A stretch of 64,000 nt of DNA from Tsuneonella aeria (GCF_009827495.1 NZ_WTZA01000001.1:62001-126000), one strand, 5' to 3'. Positions 54,074 to 64,000 are shown, counted from the stretch's first letter. The notes: generated by a model not told the origin, from the sequence alone. Made by a program: numbers and translations.

Positions 54074-57011
54074 GGGGCGGGGGCCGCAGATCTATTCGAT
54101 TGCCGCGCACCGCGGCTTTGCAGATGCGCTCGTCGCAGGGCTTATCCCGCGCTATTCCGAGCCGGACGTCGGCCTTGCCCGCCTGACCTTGCTGCTCCCG
54201 TCCAGCCGCGCGATGCGCACCGTGCAGGAAGCATTCGTCCGGGCGAGCGGAGGCGGCCTCCTGATGCCGCGCATGGCGGCAGTGGGCGATCTCGATCTCG
54301 ACGAGACGCTGGGTGCGCTGCTCGATCCGCTGGGTGCTGCTGACATTCCGCCGGCGATGTCGCCCACGCGCCGCTGGCTGCGCATCGCGGAGTTGCTGCG
54401 CGAGGAGATGGGCCCCGACGCGCCGCGCGGCGCCGCACTGCTGCGCCTGGCGCAAGATGTCGCCCGCACCATGGACCGGCTGCTGATCGAGGATATCGGC
54501 CCCGAAGAGCTCCAGGGCGACCACGTCATCGAGATCGTTGGTGACCTGGCGGTCCATTGGCAGCGTTCGGTCCGGCTGTTCGCCCGCGTGCAGGCGCGGT
54601 GGCTGGCGGAACTCGGGACGATCGGTGCCCTCGATTCGGCCGCCCGGCGCAATCGGCTGTTCGACCATGCGGCGCGGCGGTGGCGCGCGGTGCCGCCCGT
54701 GACGCCGGTGGTCGCTGCCGGTGTCACGAGCGCTTCCCCGGCGTTGGCGAACCTGTTGCGGGTCGTCAGCACGCTCCCGGCCGGCGCGGTGATCCTGCCG
54801 GACCTCGATCTCGCGATGCCGGCCGCGGTGTGGGATGAGCTTGGCGCGGCGGGCAAAGGGGTGAACCCCGGCGACCCGCCCTTCGCGGAATCCGACGCCG
54901 TCACGCATCCACAGTACCACCTAAAGCTGCTGCTGAACCGGATGGGCGTAAACCGGGAAGAGGTTCAGCCGTGGCACCGCCGCGGGATCGGAGCCGCTCC
55001 GCCGGAGCGCAGCCACGCCATTTCGAACCTTTTCCTCCCGCCGGAAGCGAGCACGGCATGGGTGGGCCTTTCCGCCGACAAGCGCCGGCTTGCGGGCGTC
55101 CGGCTGATGGAGAGCGACAACCCGGAGGCGGAGGCCCAGGCCATCGCCCTGCTGATCCGCCAGGCCGTCGCCGCGCCTGAAAAGCGGGTGGCGCTGGTGA
55201 CGCCCGACCGCGCGCTCGCCCGGCGGGTGGTGCAGCACTTGCGCCGCTGGCACATCGAAGCGGACGATTCCGCAGGCCGCCCGCTGTCGATCACGGCGGC
55301 GGGCCGGCTGATGCTGCAATTGGCGCAAGTGGCGGCGGAGCAGGCGGCGCCGGTGCCGCTGATCGCCGCGCTCGCCAATCCGCTCGTTCGCTTCGGCGAC
55401 GCGCGGCGGGACTGGCTGGCCGCACTCCGCAAGTTTGAGCTCCAGCTACGGGGGCCACGCCCCGAAGGAGGACTCGAACCGCTCGGGCCGATGGCGGCCC
55501 AGGCGGGTGTTGCCGAATGGTGGGCACCGACCGCGGCGATCCTTGCACCGTTGCTGGAAGGCGGGGAACTATTGCTGGCCGACTGGCTCGACCGCCTTGC
55601 CGCCGCCGGTGAATTGCTGGCGGGCGACGCGTTGTGGGCGCGCGAGGACGGCCGTGCGCTTGCTTCCCTCGTTGAGGACTTGCGCCTGCACGCGCGCGAG
55701 ATCGGGACCGTGATTGCAGCCGAAGACCTGCACGTCGCGCTGCGGGATGCGATGGAGGCGGAGGCGGTCCGGCCGCCGTTCGGTGGCCATCCGCGGGTGA
55801 GCATCTACGGCCTCATCGAATCGCGCATGGCGCGCGCGGACCTGGTAATCGCTGCCGGTCTGAACGAGGGGACATGGCCCGCGCGTTCCGCCACCGATCC
55901 GCTGCTGGCACCGGCCGTGCTGCGCGGGCTGGGCGTGCCGGGCGCCGATTTCCGCATCGGACTGTCGGCCCACGACCTGGCCGCAGCGATGGGCGCGCCG
56001 GAGGTCGTGCTGAGCCGCGCGCGTCGGGACGAAAGCGGGCCGGCAATCGCGTCGCGCTTCCTGCTGCGGGTGCAGGCGCTGCTTGGCGAGCTCCGGCCGG
56101 CGCACCGGGAGGATCGGGCGCCGGCACTCGCCGCGGCGATCGACGATGCGCCGGCGGCGGCGCCCTATCCGCGCCCGCAGCCCATGCCCGATGCGGCGCA
56201 GCGCAAGGTCGCGCTGAGCGTCACCGGGCTCGACCGCCTGCGGGCCGATCCCTACCAGTTCTATGCCTCCTCGATCCTCTCCTTGTCGGAGCTGGACGCG
56301 CTCGACGCCGATCCGGGGCCGGCGTGGCAAGGGGAACTGGCGCACCTCATCCTCGAAGACTGGCACCGCACGGGCCAGCCGATGCAGGCGCTGGCCGACG
56401 CGCGGCTGGAGGCGATGCACGCGCATCCGCTGACCCGCGCGCTGTGGCGGCCGCGGCTGATGAAGGCGCTGGAATGGGTGGAGATGGAGGTTGCCGCCGA
56501 TCCCCAGCGAACGCCCGCCCTGTGGGAAGAGCGCGGCCGGATGGATTATCGCGGCGTGACCCTGCACGGGCGGATCGACCGGCTCGATCGGCTGGCGGAT
56601 GGCAGTTTCGCCGTCGTCGACTACAAGACCGGGCGGCCGCCCTCGGGCGCGCAGGTGGAGGCGGGGTACGCGCTGCAGCTCGGCACGCTGGGGCTGATGG
56701 TGGAAGGCGGCGCGTTCGACAAGCTGGCGGACGCCCGGGCGACACGCTTCGAATACTGGTCCCTGGGGCGCAACGACAAGAGCGTGACGGGCTTCGGGTA
56801 CATCACGACTCCCATCAAGGAGGGGAACAAGCGTAGCGGAATCGCGCAAAGAGAATTCTTACCGCAGGCGAAAGTGTTTCTCGATGCGGCGCTCGATGCG
56901 TGGATTCTCGGCGAGGCCCCGTTCACCGCGCGGCTGAACCCCGATGCGCCGGGTTACGCGACGTATGACCAGCTGATGCGGCTCGACGAATGGGCGGGGC
57001 AGACGGAATGA
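54066..57011 (+). CDS. addB: Double-strand break repair helicase-nuclease subunit AddB
   Basis: This 981-residue protein is the AddB subunit of the alphaproteobacterial AddAB complex, which unwinds and trims DNA ends before RecA loading. The N-terminal P-loop-like segment (LTLLLPSSRAMRTVQEAF) and helicase-like body are followed by a C-terminal RecB-family nuclease domain with the motif VVDYKTGRPP. GTG at 54066 is preferred to ATG at 54054; either overlaps the murU end. Its stop overlaps the addA ATG by four bases. Confidence 0.9.
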   Translation: MSEGRGPQIYSIAAHRGFADALVAGLIPRYSEPDVGLARLTLLLPSSRAMRTVQEAFVRASGGGLLMPRMAAVGDLDLDETLGALLDPLGAADIPPAMSPTRRWLRIAELLREEMGPDAPRGAALLRLAQDVARTMDRLLIEDIGPEELQGDHVIEIVGDLAVHWQRSVRLFARVQARWLAELGTIGALDSAARRNRLFDHAARRWRAVPPVTPVVAAGVTSASPALANLLRVVSTLPAGAVILPDLDLAMPAAVWDELGAAGKGVNPGDPPFAESDAVTHPQYHLKLLLNRMGVNREEVQPWHRRGIGAAPPERSHAISNLFLPPEASTAWVGLSADKRRLAGVRLMESDNPEAEAQAIALLIRQAVAAPEKRVALVTPDRALARRVVQHLRRWHIEADDSAGRPLSITAAGRLMLQLAQVAAEQAAPVPLIAALANPLVRFGDARRDWLAALRKFELQLRGPRPEGGLEPLGPMAAQAGVAEWWAPTAAILAPLLEGGELLLADWLDRLAAAGELLAGDALWAREDGRALASLVEDLRLHAREIGTVIAAEDLHVALRDAMEAEAVRPPFGGHPRVSIYGLIESRMARADLVIAAGLNEGTWPARSATDPLLAPAVLRGLGVPGADFRIGLSAHDLAAAMGAPEVVLSRARRDESGPAIASRFLLRVQALLGELRPAHREDRAPALAAAIDDAPAAAPYPRPQPMPDAAQRKVALSVTGLDRLRADPYQFYASSILSLSELDALDADPGPAWQGELAHLILEDWHRTGQPMQALADARLEAMHAHPLTRALWRPRLMKALEWVEMEVAADPQRTPALWEERGRMDYRGVTLHGRIDRLDRLADGSFAVVDYKTGRPPSGAQVEAGYALQLGTLGLMVEGGAFDKLADARATRFEYWSLGRNDKSVTGFGYITTPIKEGNKRSGIAQREFLPQAKVFLDAALDAWILGEAPFTARLNPDAPGYATYDQLMRLDEWAGQTE

Positions 57012-60000
57012 GCGGCAAGGTCCATCCCTTGCAGGGCCAACAGGAGGACGCGGTCGCGCCCGATCGCAGCGTGTGGCTGAGCGCGTCGGCCGGCACCGGC
57101 AAGACCCAGGTGCTTTCGGCGCGGGTCCTGCGCCTGTTGCTGCGGCCGGGGGTGAAGCCGTCCCAGATCCTGTGCCTGACGTTCACCAAGGCCGGCGCCG
57201 CGGAAATGGCGGAGCGGGTCAACGCCGTGCTGGCCGGATGGGTGCGGATGCCCGACACCGCGCTGGCAAAGGACCTCATCGCGATCGGCGCTTCCCCCGA
57301 TCCGGACACGCTCGCCCGGGCGCGGACGCGCTTTGCCGCCGTGCTCGATTGTCCGGGCGGCGGCCTCCGGATCGACACGATCCACGCGTTTTCGCAGTGG
57401 CTGCTCGCCGCGTTCCCGGACGAGGCGGGGCTGGTCCCCGGCACCCGCCCGATGGAGGACCGCGACCGCGAGGTCCTGGCGCATGGTGTCCTCGCCTCCA
57501 TGGTGAGCGCCGCGGAAGAGGCCGGGGATCAGGGCGTGCTGGGTCCGCTGGCCATGCTGAGCGAGCGCATGGGCCCCGACGGCGCGCGATCGTGGCTGCT
57601 GCGCTGCGCCGCCGCGCGCGAGGTGTGGCAGGCCCCCGGCGACTGGCAGCCGCCGATGCGCGAACGCGTGCTGCCGCTCCTGGGCCTGGAAGCCGATGCA
57701 GGCGAGGCGTCGCTGGCGCAGCTGTGCGCCGATGGCGTGTTCGACTGCGCCGCGCTGGGCGAGGTGCTCGCCGCAAACCAGGCATGGGGCACGGCGACCG
57801 CGGACAAGTCGATCGCCGCGATCGGCGACTTCCTGGGCGCCAGCGGGCTCGGCCGGGTCAGCGCGGCCGAAGCGCTGGAGACGGCGCTGTTCACCCAGAA
57901 AGGCGAGGTTCGCTCTCTCAAGAGCCTCGAGAAATGCGACCCGGGCTATGCCGATGCCGCCGCCGCCGTGGCAGCGTCGCTTCTGGCGCTGCGCGAACAC
58001 CGGGCGCTGCTGGCGCTGGCGGATTTCCTCACCCCAGCGCTGGAGATCGGGCGCCGCTTCGCGATCGCGTGGGAAGAGGCCAAGGCGCGCGAGGGCCTGA
58101 TCGACTTCGACGACCAGATCCGCCGCGCCGCCGCCTTGCTGACGCGGTCCGATATTGCCGACTGGATACGCTACAAGCTCGACCGGCGCTTCGATCATAT
58201 CCTGGTGGACGAGGCGCAGGATACGAACGCCGCGCAGTGGGATATCATCCGCGCGCTGACCGGCGATTTCTTCGCCGGGGCGGGGCAGCGCGACCAGGTG
58301 ATGCGCACCCTGTTCGTGGTGGGGGATTACAAGCAGGCGATCTTCCGTTTCCAGGGGACCAGCCCCGAAAACTTCGCCGCCGCGCGGCGCTATTACGAAC
58401 AGGTCATCGGCGCGCTGGCGGACGATGACCGGCGCGCGCAAGGGCTGCTCAGGCTCGGCCTGGGACGAAGCTATCGCACCGCGCAGCCCGTGCTCGCGTT
58501 CGTGGACCGGGCGATAGAGGCGATCGCACCCGCGAGCTTCGGCCTGGACCAGCCGGCCGAACCGCACATCGGCGATAACCGCCCAGGCCTCGTCACCCTG
58601 TGGCAACCGGTCGCGGCGCGCGATGAGGATGCGGGGGGCGACGGGGGCGCCGACGGGGGCGACGAGGGGCCGGAGGAGTGGCTCTCCGAGCCCGAGCGCG
58701 CGATGGCCAGCCGCATCGCCGGCCAGATCAGGGCCTGGCTGCGGGACGGCTTCCCGCTGGTGAAGGGCACCCCGCGCAACGCCGGGCCGGGCGATATCAT
58801 GGTGCTGGTGCGCAAGCGCCGCGAGCTGGCCGGGTTGATCGTCGCGCGCCTGCACGCGGCGGGCGTGCCCGTTGCGGGGGTCGACCGGCTGCGCCTGGGC
58901 GCGCCGCTGGGCGTGAAGGACCTGATGGCCGCCCTGCGGTTCGCGGCCCAGCCGCTCGACGACCTCAGCCTCGCCAACCTGCTCGTCAGCCCGCTGATCG
59001 GCTGGAGCCAGGACGATCTGCTGCGATGCGGATACCGCCCGCGCGGCACCCGGCTGTGGCATCACTTGCGCGATGGCGCGGACCCGCTGCAGCGTGAGAC
59101 GGTTGCGCGCCTGCGCGATCTGCTTCGGATCGCGGACTTCGATCCGCCGCAGGCGCTGCTCCACTGGATGCTGGTCGGCCCGTGGCAGGGGCGCAAGGCG
59201 CTCGTCGCGCGGCTGGGGCGGGAGGTGAACGATCCGATCGACGAACTGCTGAACGCCGCCAACGCCTATGCCGGCACCGCCACGCCGAGCCTGGCGGGTT
59301 TCATCGCCTGGTTCGACGCGGGCGAGGGCGAGCTGAAGCGCGAAGCCGACGGCGGCGGCGGCCTGGTGCGGGTGATGACCGTCCACGGCGCCAAGGGGCT
59401 TCAGGCCCCGATCGTCATCCTGGCCGACGCTGCCGGCAATCCCGACGCCAGCCCAGTGCGCGACCTGTCGTTGCAGGAGGACCGCATCGGGGGCGAGCCG
59501 GGCAAGGTCGTGCCGATCCCGCCGCTGCGCACCGCCGAGAAGGCGGGGCCCATCGCGATTGCCGAAGCCGCGGCGAAGAAGGCAGAGCGGGAGGAGCACT
59601 GGCGGCTGCTCTACGTGGCGATGACGCGGGCGGAGGAAGCGTTGTTCATCGGCGGCGCGCTGGCCAAGCGCGAGAAGGAGCCCGCGCCCGATTCCTGGCA
59701 CGCCCGGCTGAAGCCGCTGTTCGAGGCCGATCCGCTCGACGATCCCCTGTGGGGCGCGCGTTACGAATGGGGCGCGCTGGCCGCGCCCATCGAACGGTCC
59801 GAGGGGGTTGGCGCGATTGAACGCCCGGTTCTGCCGGATTGGGCCACCACCCCGGTCGGCCCCGAACCGCGCCCGCCGCGCCCGCTGGCGCCCTCGTCCG
59901 CCGGGGCCGAACGCGCGCCCGATCCGCCCCTGCCGCCCGATGTGGCGCGCGTCGCGGCGCGGCGCGGGGTCCTGATCCACCGCCTGCTCGAACGACTGCC

Positions 60001-60490
60001 CGATATCGCGGCGGGGGAACGGGACGCGGCGGCCCGGCGCTGGATCGCGCGGCAGGCGGGCGACCTTTCCGAAGCGGAGCGCGCGGAGATCGTCGCCTCC
60101 GCCATCGCGGTGCTGGCCGATCCGTCGTTCGCGCACGTATTCGCACCCGGCGCCCTTGCGGAAGTGCCGCTGGCCGCGACGGTCGACGGGCAGGTCATCG
60201 CAGGCACGGCCGACCGCCTGCTGATCGAGCCGGAGCGTGTCACCGTGGTCGACTTCAAGACCGCGCGCCGTCCGCCCGCTTCGCTGGAGGACATGCCGGG
60301 CAGCACGATCGCGCAGATGGCCGCCTATGCCGCAGCGCTTTCGGCCATCTACCCCGGGCGGGAGATCTGCGCGGCGGTGCTGTACACGAAGGCGCCGCGG
60401 CTGATTGCCGTGCCGGGCCACGTCCTTGCCGCGCGCAAGGGCGCGTTGGGGGCCGCGTCGGAAAGCTTTCCGCCCTCACCGGTTGAGTGA
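57008..60490 (+). CDS. addA: Double-strand break repair helicase-nuclease subunit AddA
   Basis: This 1160-residue UvrD-type helicase with C-terminal nuclease pairs with AddB. Walker A is SASAGTGKTQVLS (residues 25-37), motif II is LVDEAQDTNAAQW, VGDYKQAIFRFQG and RLLYVAMTRAEEALF are helicase motifs, and the RecB-type nuclease carries VVDFKTARRPP near 1083. Length fits alphaproteobacterial AddA. It starts inside the addB stop. The chain divL to addA is a set of overlapping genes, so a shared transcript is likely. Confidence 0.94.
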   Translation: MSGKVHPLQGQQEDAVAPDRSVWLSASAGTGKTQVLSARVLRLLLRPGVKPSQILCLTFTKAGAAEMAERVNAVLAGWVRMPDTALAKDLIAIGASPDPDTLARARTRFAAVLDCPGGGLRIDTIHAFSQWLLAAFPDEAGLVPGTRPMEDRDREVLAHGVLASMVSAAEEAGDQGVLGPLAMLSERMGPDGARSWLLRCAAAREVWQAPGDWQPPMRERVLPLLGLEADAGEASLAQLCADGVFDCAALGEVLAANQAWGTATADKSIAAIGDFLGASGLGRVSAAEALETALFTQKGEVRSLKSLEKCDPGYADAAAAVAASLLALREHRALLALADFLTPALEIGRRFAIAWEEAKAREGLIDFDDQIRRAAALLTRSDIADWIRYKLDRRFDHILVDEAQDTNAAQWDIIRALTGDFFAGAGQRDQVMRTLFVVGDYKQAIFRFQGTSPENFAAARRYYEQVIGALADDDRRAQGLLRLGLGRSYRTAQPVLAFVDRAIEAIAPASFGLDQPAEPHIGDNRPGLVTLWQPVAARDEDAGGDGGADGGDEGPEEWLSEPERAMASRIAGQIRAWLRDGFPLVKGTPRNAGPGDIMVLVRKRRELAGLIVARLHAAGVPVAGVDRLRLGAPLGVKDLMAALRFAAQPLDDLSLANLLVSPLIGWSQDDLLRCGYRPRGTRLWHHLRDGADPLQRETVARLRDLLRIADFDPPQALLHWMLVGPWQGRKALVARLGREVNDPIDELLNAANAYAGTATPSLAGFIAWFDAGEGELKREADGGGGLVRVMTVHGAKGLQAPIVILADAAGNPDASPVRDLSLQEDRIGGEPGKVVPIPPLRTAEKAGPIAIAEAAAKKAEREEHWRLLYVAMTRAEEALFIGGALAKREKEPAPDSWHARLKPLFEADPLDDPLWGARYEWGALAAPIERSEGVGAIERPVLPDWATTPVGPEPRPPRPLAPSSAGAERAPDPPLPPDVARVAARRGVLIHRLLERLPDIAAGERDAAARRWIARQAGDLSEAERAEIVASAIAVLADPSFAHVFAPGALAEVPLAATVDGQVIAGTADRLLIEPERVTVVDFKTARRPPASLEDMPGSTIAQMAAYAAALSAIYPGREICAAVLYTKAPRLIAVPGHVLAARKGALGAASESFPPSPVE

Positions 60491-60535
60491 GCGTGCCCAG
60501 CGCCTAGATTGGCGTTCACTTCAGGAGACAAGACA

Positions 60536-60859
60536 ATGCCGACGATTGCCGTGACCGATGCCAGCTTCCAGTCCGACGTGCTCGACAGCGACAAGCCTGT
60601 GCTGGTCGATTTCTGGGCCGAATGGTGCGGGCCGTGCAAGATGATCGGCCCGGCGCTGGAGGAAATCGCGGACGAACTGGGCGACAAGGTGACCATCGCC
60701 AAGATGGACATCATGGAAAATACCGGCGTGCCCGGCCAGATCGGCGTGCAATCGATCCCGCTGATGGTCCTGTTCAAGGACGGCAAGCCGGTGGCGCAGA
60801 AGCTGGGCGCCGCGCCCAAGAGCCAGCTGAAGGGCTGGCTGGAAAGCGAACTCGCCTAG
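60536..60859 (+). CDS. trxA: Thioredoxin
   Basis: This 107-residue thiol-disulfide carrier has the active site WCGPC (C31 and C34) and PVLVDFWAEW before it. AGGAGA lies about 7 bases before the ATG at 60536. It follows addA by about 45 bases, the arrangement seen in other alphaproteobacteria. Its TAG stop shares the four-base palindrome CTAG with the stop of the opposing phosphatase gene. Confidence 0.96.
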   Translation: MPTIAVTDASFQSDVLDSDKPVLVDFWAEWCGPCKMIGPALEEIADELGDKVTIAKMDIMENTGVPGQIGVQSIPLMVLFKDGKPVAQKLGAAPKSQLKGWLESELA

Positions 60860-61653
60860 AGCCTGGCGTAAAGCCCTGCGAGCCTGTCCCACAGGGCCGG
60901 GCTCGCGGCGCCGATCATGCCGGTGCGGTCGGGTTCGTCCACCCGGTATGCGGAGCCATCGGGCCGGGCCACGCGCCCGCCCGCTTCGTTGAGCCACAGC
61001 GCGCCCGCGGCATGATCCCACGCCAGAGTGCGTTCGAAGAACGACACGTCGTTCTGGCCCAGCGCCAGGCGCGGATACTGTTCGGCCGCGCATCGGGGCG
61101 TTTCCACCACGCGGAAGTGCGGCGCGACGTGCGCGTTCACCGCTTCGCGCCGGGCGGCGTCGAGGAAAATGGTCGAGATGGCCGCGACCGGCGGATCTTC
61201 GCCGGTGGCGCGGGCGGCGATTCGTTCCCCATCGACGAACGCGCCTTCGCCGCGGCGCGCGCTGCACAGCCGGTTGTTCAGTGGATCGTATATCCAGCCC
61301 GCCACCGCCTCGCCCCCATCGGCCAGCGCGACCATGATGCCGAACGGCGCGCGGCCATGGGCATAATTGTGCGTGCCGTCGATCGGGTCGACGATCCAGC
61401 ACGCGCCGGACAGCGCGGCGAGGACGGCCGGGTCGGCATGGGCGGCCTCCTCACCCACCACCGGCACATCGGGGGCGAGCCTGGTCAGGGCTTCCGTGAG
61501 GAACGCCTCCGTCTCGCGGTCGGCGATGGTGACGAGATCGTCCTGCGCCTTTTCCTCGATCTCGCTGGCCGCCAGGCGTTTCCAGCGGGGCAGGATCGTC
61601 CGTTCGGAAACGAAGCGGAACAGCGCGCGCAGTTCGGCATCGAGCGCGTTCAT
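60856..61653 (-). CDS. Inositol monophosphatase family protein
   Basis: This 265-residue magnesium-dependent phosphatase has VGEEAAHADP (metal-binding Glu), the DPIDGTHNYAHG motif and the C-terminal WDHAAGALWLNEAGG. Some alphaproteobacterial members hydrolyse histidinol phosphate (HisN); others act on inositol or PAP-type substrates, and the sequence does not decide. It lies downstream of argJ on the same strand, starting two bases after the argJ gene, so the two probably form an operon. Confidence 0.85.
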   Translation of the reverse strand: MNALDAELRALFRFVSERTILPRWKRLAASEIEEKAQDDLVTIADRETEAFLTEALTRLAPDVPVVGEEAAHADPAVLAALSGACWIVDPIDGTHNYAHGRAPFGIMVALADGGEAVAGWIYDPLNNRLCSARRGEGAFVDGERIAARATGEDPPVAAISTIFLDAARREAVNAHVAPHFRVVETPRCAAEQYPRLALGQNDVSFFERTLAWDHAAGALWLNEAGGRVARPDGSAYRVDEPDRTGMIGAASPALWDRLAGLYARL

Positions 61654-61654
61654 G

Positions 61655-62881
61655 TCAGCTCCGGTAATCGGCGTTGATCGCGATGTATCCGCTGGTGAGA
61701 TCGCAGGTCCACACCGTGGCGCGGCCATCTCCGATGCCCAGGTCCACCTCGATATCGACTTCGCGCCCTTGCAGGTGTGCGGCGACCGGCGTTTCGTCGT
61801 AATCGGGCAGGGGCTGGCCGTCCCGCGCGGCCCAGGTCCCGCCGAAACCGATCGACAGGCGGTCGCGGTCGGCGGGTTCCCCGGCCTTGCCCACCGCCAT
61901 GACCACGCGCCCCCAGTTGGCGTCACCGCCGGCGACGGCGGTCTTCACCAGCGGAGAATTGGCGACGGCCATCCCGATGCGGCGCGCGCTTTCGTCGCTC
62001 TGGGCGCCGGTGACCGTCACAGTGATGAATTTCTGCGCGCCTTCCCCGTCGCGGACGACCAGGTGCGCCAGTTGCCGGCAGACGTCGTGGAGCGCGGCGG
62101 CAAATGCGTCGGCCCCCGCATCGTCGAACCCCGCCAGCGGGGCATTGCCCGCCGCGCCGGTGGCGAATGCCAGCACCGTGTCGCTCGTGGAGGTGTCGCT
62201 GTCCACCGTGATGCAGTTGAACGTCGTGTCGCTGGCGGCCGACAGGATCGCTTGCAGGAAGGCAGGCTCCACCGCCGCGTCGGTGAAGATGTAGCCGAGC
62301 ATGGTCGCCATGTCGGGCGCGATCATGCCGCTGCCCTTGACGATCCCGATCACGCTCACCGCCGTGCCGCCCACCACTGCGGAGGCGACCGCGCCCTTGG
62401 CGAACGTGTCCGTCGTGCCGATCGTGGCCGCCGCGTCCTCCCACGCGCATGGCTGGGCGGCGAAGACCGCCTCCAGCCCGGCGCGCGCCTTGTCCTGCGG
62501 CAGGGGCACGCCGATCACGCCGGTGGAGGAAACGAACACCTCGCTGGGCGGGCAGCCGAGGTGCTGGGCGACCTGGGCCATGATCGCCTCCACCGCCTCG
62601 CGCCCGCGGTATCCGGTAAAGGCGTTGGAATTGCCCGCGTTCACCACCAGTGCGCGCGCCTGGCCCAGGCGGGCCTGCTCCCGCCCCAGTTCCACTTCGC
62701 TCGAACAGCAGACGTTGCGGGTGAACACGCCCGCGACCGCCGTGCCCGGCGCAAGCTCGACATAGGTGAGGTCGCAGCGCCCCCAGTCCTTGTAGCCCGC
62801 GCGCGCGATCCGCGGCACCGCGCCCGCGATGGGCGGCATGGGGGGGAAGGGGACGGCCAGTGGCGATGGGGCGGGTGTCAT
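61655..62881 (-). CDS. argJ: Bifunctional ornithine acetyltransferase/N-acetylglutamate synthase
   Basis: This 408-residue enzyme recycles the acetyl group in arginine synthesis and, in the bifunctional form, also makes N-acetylglutamate. The autocleavage site is in GSGMIAPDMATMLGYIFTDA, where the Thr of MATML becomes the new N-terminus of the beta chain. NAGNSNAFTGYRG and GDANWGRVVMAVGKAG are also typical. The start at 62881 removes an unlikely upstream extension. It is followed by the phosphatase gene on the same strand. Confidence 0.95.
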   Translation of the reverse strand: MTPAPSPLAVPFPPMPPIAGAVPRIARAGYKDWGRCDLTYVELAPGTAVAGVFTRNVCCSSEVELGREQARLGQARALVVNAGNSNAFTGYRGREAVEAIMAQVAQHLGCPPSEVFVSSTGVIGVPLPQDKARAGLEAVFAAQPCAWEDAAATIGTTDTFAKGAVASAVVGGTAVSVIGIVKGSGMIAPDMATMLGYIFTDAAVEPAFLQAILSAASDTTFNCITVDSDTSTSDTVLAFATGAAGNAPLAGFDDAGADAFAAALHDVCRQLAHLVVRDGEGAQKFITVTVTGAQSDESARRIGMAVANSPLVKTAVAGGDANWGRVVMAVGKAGEPADRDRLSIGFGGTWAARDGQPLPDYDETPVAAHLQGREVDIEVDLGIGDGRATVWTCDLTSGYIAINADYRS

Positions 62882-62997
62882 GCGCGCCGCCTTAGGTAGC
62901 CGATCCGCCGGCGACAATCGTTTCGGTGGGCAAGCGTGCCGCGCGAACGCGCGAAAAGCTAGACGCGCGGCGCGATGCGCCCTATCTGTGGGCGGCA

Positions 62998-63270
62998 ATG
63001 TTGCGCCGTATTCTCACCTGCCTCGCGCTCATCACCGGGCTCGCCGCCTTCGGCACCCCGGCGGAAGCGCGCATGATGCTCGACAGCGGGCAGCAGGTCG
63101 AAAACACGATGGCCGGGGCACAAGGCGCGCCGACGGCGTCGTGCGTTCCCGCCTCGCAGAAGGCGAGCAGCCAGCTCAAGAGCCGGCCGAGCGGCGACTG
63201 CAAGCGGCGCAAGCCGGTCGTGATCTTCATCCCGACCGTGCAGTTCGGGCCCGACCGCGCGCTGGAATAG
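62998..63270 (+). CDS. Small secreted protein of unknown function
   Basis: This 90-residue protein has a signal peptide (about 1-24, ending TPAEA before RMMLDSG). The mature part is Ser/Ala/Gln-rich with two cysteines (SCVPAS and GDCKRR) that could form a disulfide, and it ends with VQFGPDRALE. No family is recognised. The start at 62998 was chosen because the signal then begins at once. It diverges from argJ, and a terminator overlaps its stop codon. Confidence 0.65.
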   Translation: MLRRILTCLALITGLAAFGTPAEARMMLDSGQQVENTMAGAQGAPTASCVPASQKASSQLKSRPSGDCKRRKPVVIFIPTVQFGPDRALE

Positions 63271-63283
63271 CGCGCCCCTTTTT
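63257..63283 (+). terminator. Terminator overlapping the stop of the small secreted gene
   Basis: A perfect 7-bp stem (GCGCGCT with AGCGCGC around GGAAT) is followed by CCCTTTTT (to 63283). The stop codon (63268-63270) lies in the stem region. Confidence 0.8.
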
Positions 63284-63363
63284 CGCATCCCACCGATTGC
63301 AGTCGCGGGCGCCAGCATGCGCCGCGGCTTCCTGTTTACAGTTCCAGCCGCAGGGCTTTTCCC

Positions 63364-64000
<637 letters not shown>

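Noticed and set aside
56954..60421. Long minus-strand open frame opposite addA
   Set aside because: It lacks protein motifs and mirrors the real addA gene; such frames are expected at this GC content.

Overview
This window is about 64 kb of high-GC, densely coded chromosome from an alphaproteobacterium, most likely order Sphingomonadales (Erythrobacteraceae/Sphingomonadaceae type). The pointers are a C4-pathway 5-aminolevulinate synthase, a DivL-type kinase with tyrosine at the phosphoacceptor position followed by tsaE-amgK-murU-addB-addA-trxA, a candidate alphaproteobacterial speF leader before an ornithine decarboxylase, Flp-type pilins, and many translationally coupled gene pairs. A species cannot be named from the sequence alone. 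There is no prophage, insertion sequence, CRISPR array or rRNA operon; nearly everything is core metabolism and cell maintenance.

Layout. 1-5.6 kb: an amino-acid dehydratase, then a polyamine cluster (saccharopine-dehydrogenase-like carboxynorspermidine synthase, carboxynorspermidine decarboxylase, ornithine decarboxylase). It is interrupted by a small GxxExxY nuclease-like gene bounded by inverted repeats made of tandem octamers. 5.6-12.5 kb: a Thr-rich secreted protein, a PAS-GGDEF-EAL-PilZ protein, hemA, murI, plsY and dprA. 12.6-20.4 kb: topA with a small downstream gene, an AraC regulator, lepB-rnc-era, and pgi. 20.4-23.5 kb: a DEAD-box helicase and glutathione reductase. 23.5-34.8 kb: a propionyl-CoA to succinyl-CoA module (pccB, mce, an enoyl-CoA hydratase, methylmalonyl-CoA mutase, pccA) mixed with bioB, metY, a small transporter and a secreted hydrolase. 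34.8-43 kb: a short untidy region with weak ORFs and a frameshifted DUF488 gene, then aroK-aroB, a secreted 629-residue unknown, xerD, accA and an M48 lipoprotein protease. 43-49.5 kb: two tandem Flp pilins, mutT, tRNA-Arg(ACG), a phospholipase D-like protein, folE, a PAP2 protein, a peroxiredoxin and ahcY. 49.6-60.9 kb: the chain divL-tsaE-amgK-murU-addB-addA with overlapping starts and stops, then trxA. 60.9-64 kb: an inositol-monophosphatase-family protein, argJ, a small secreted protein and the start of secA.

How it fits together. The pcc/mce/mutase genes make a complete route from propionyl-CoA to succinyl-CoA, and bioB can supply the biotin that pccA carries. amgK and murU form the known MurNAc recycling bypass to UDP-MurNAc and lie between a cell-cycle kinase and the AddAB recombination helicase-nuclease. 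The least ordinary features are the repeat-bounded GxxExxY cassette (2467-2939), the structured leader before ornithine decarboxylase, the tyrosine-bearing DivL with a hairpin on its start codon, the palindrome before ahcY, and the broken DUF488 gene. I saw no clearly new multi-gene system; the GxxExxY cassette is the best candidate for something poorly described.
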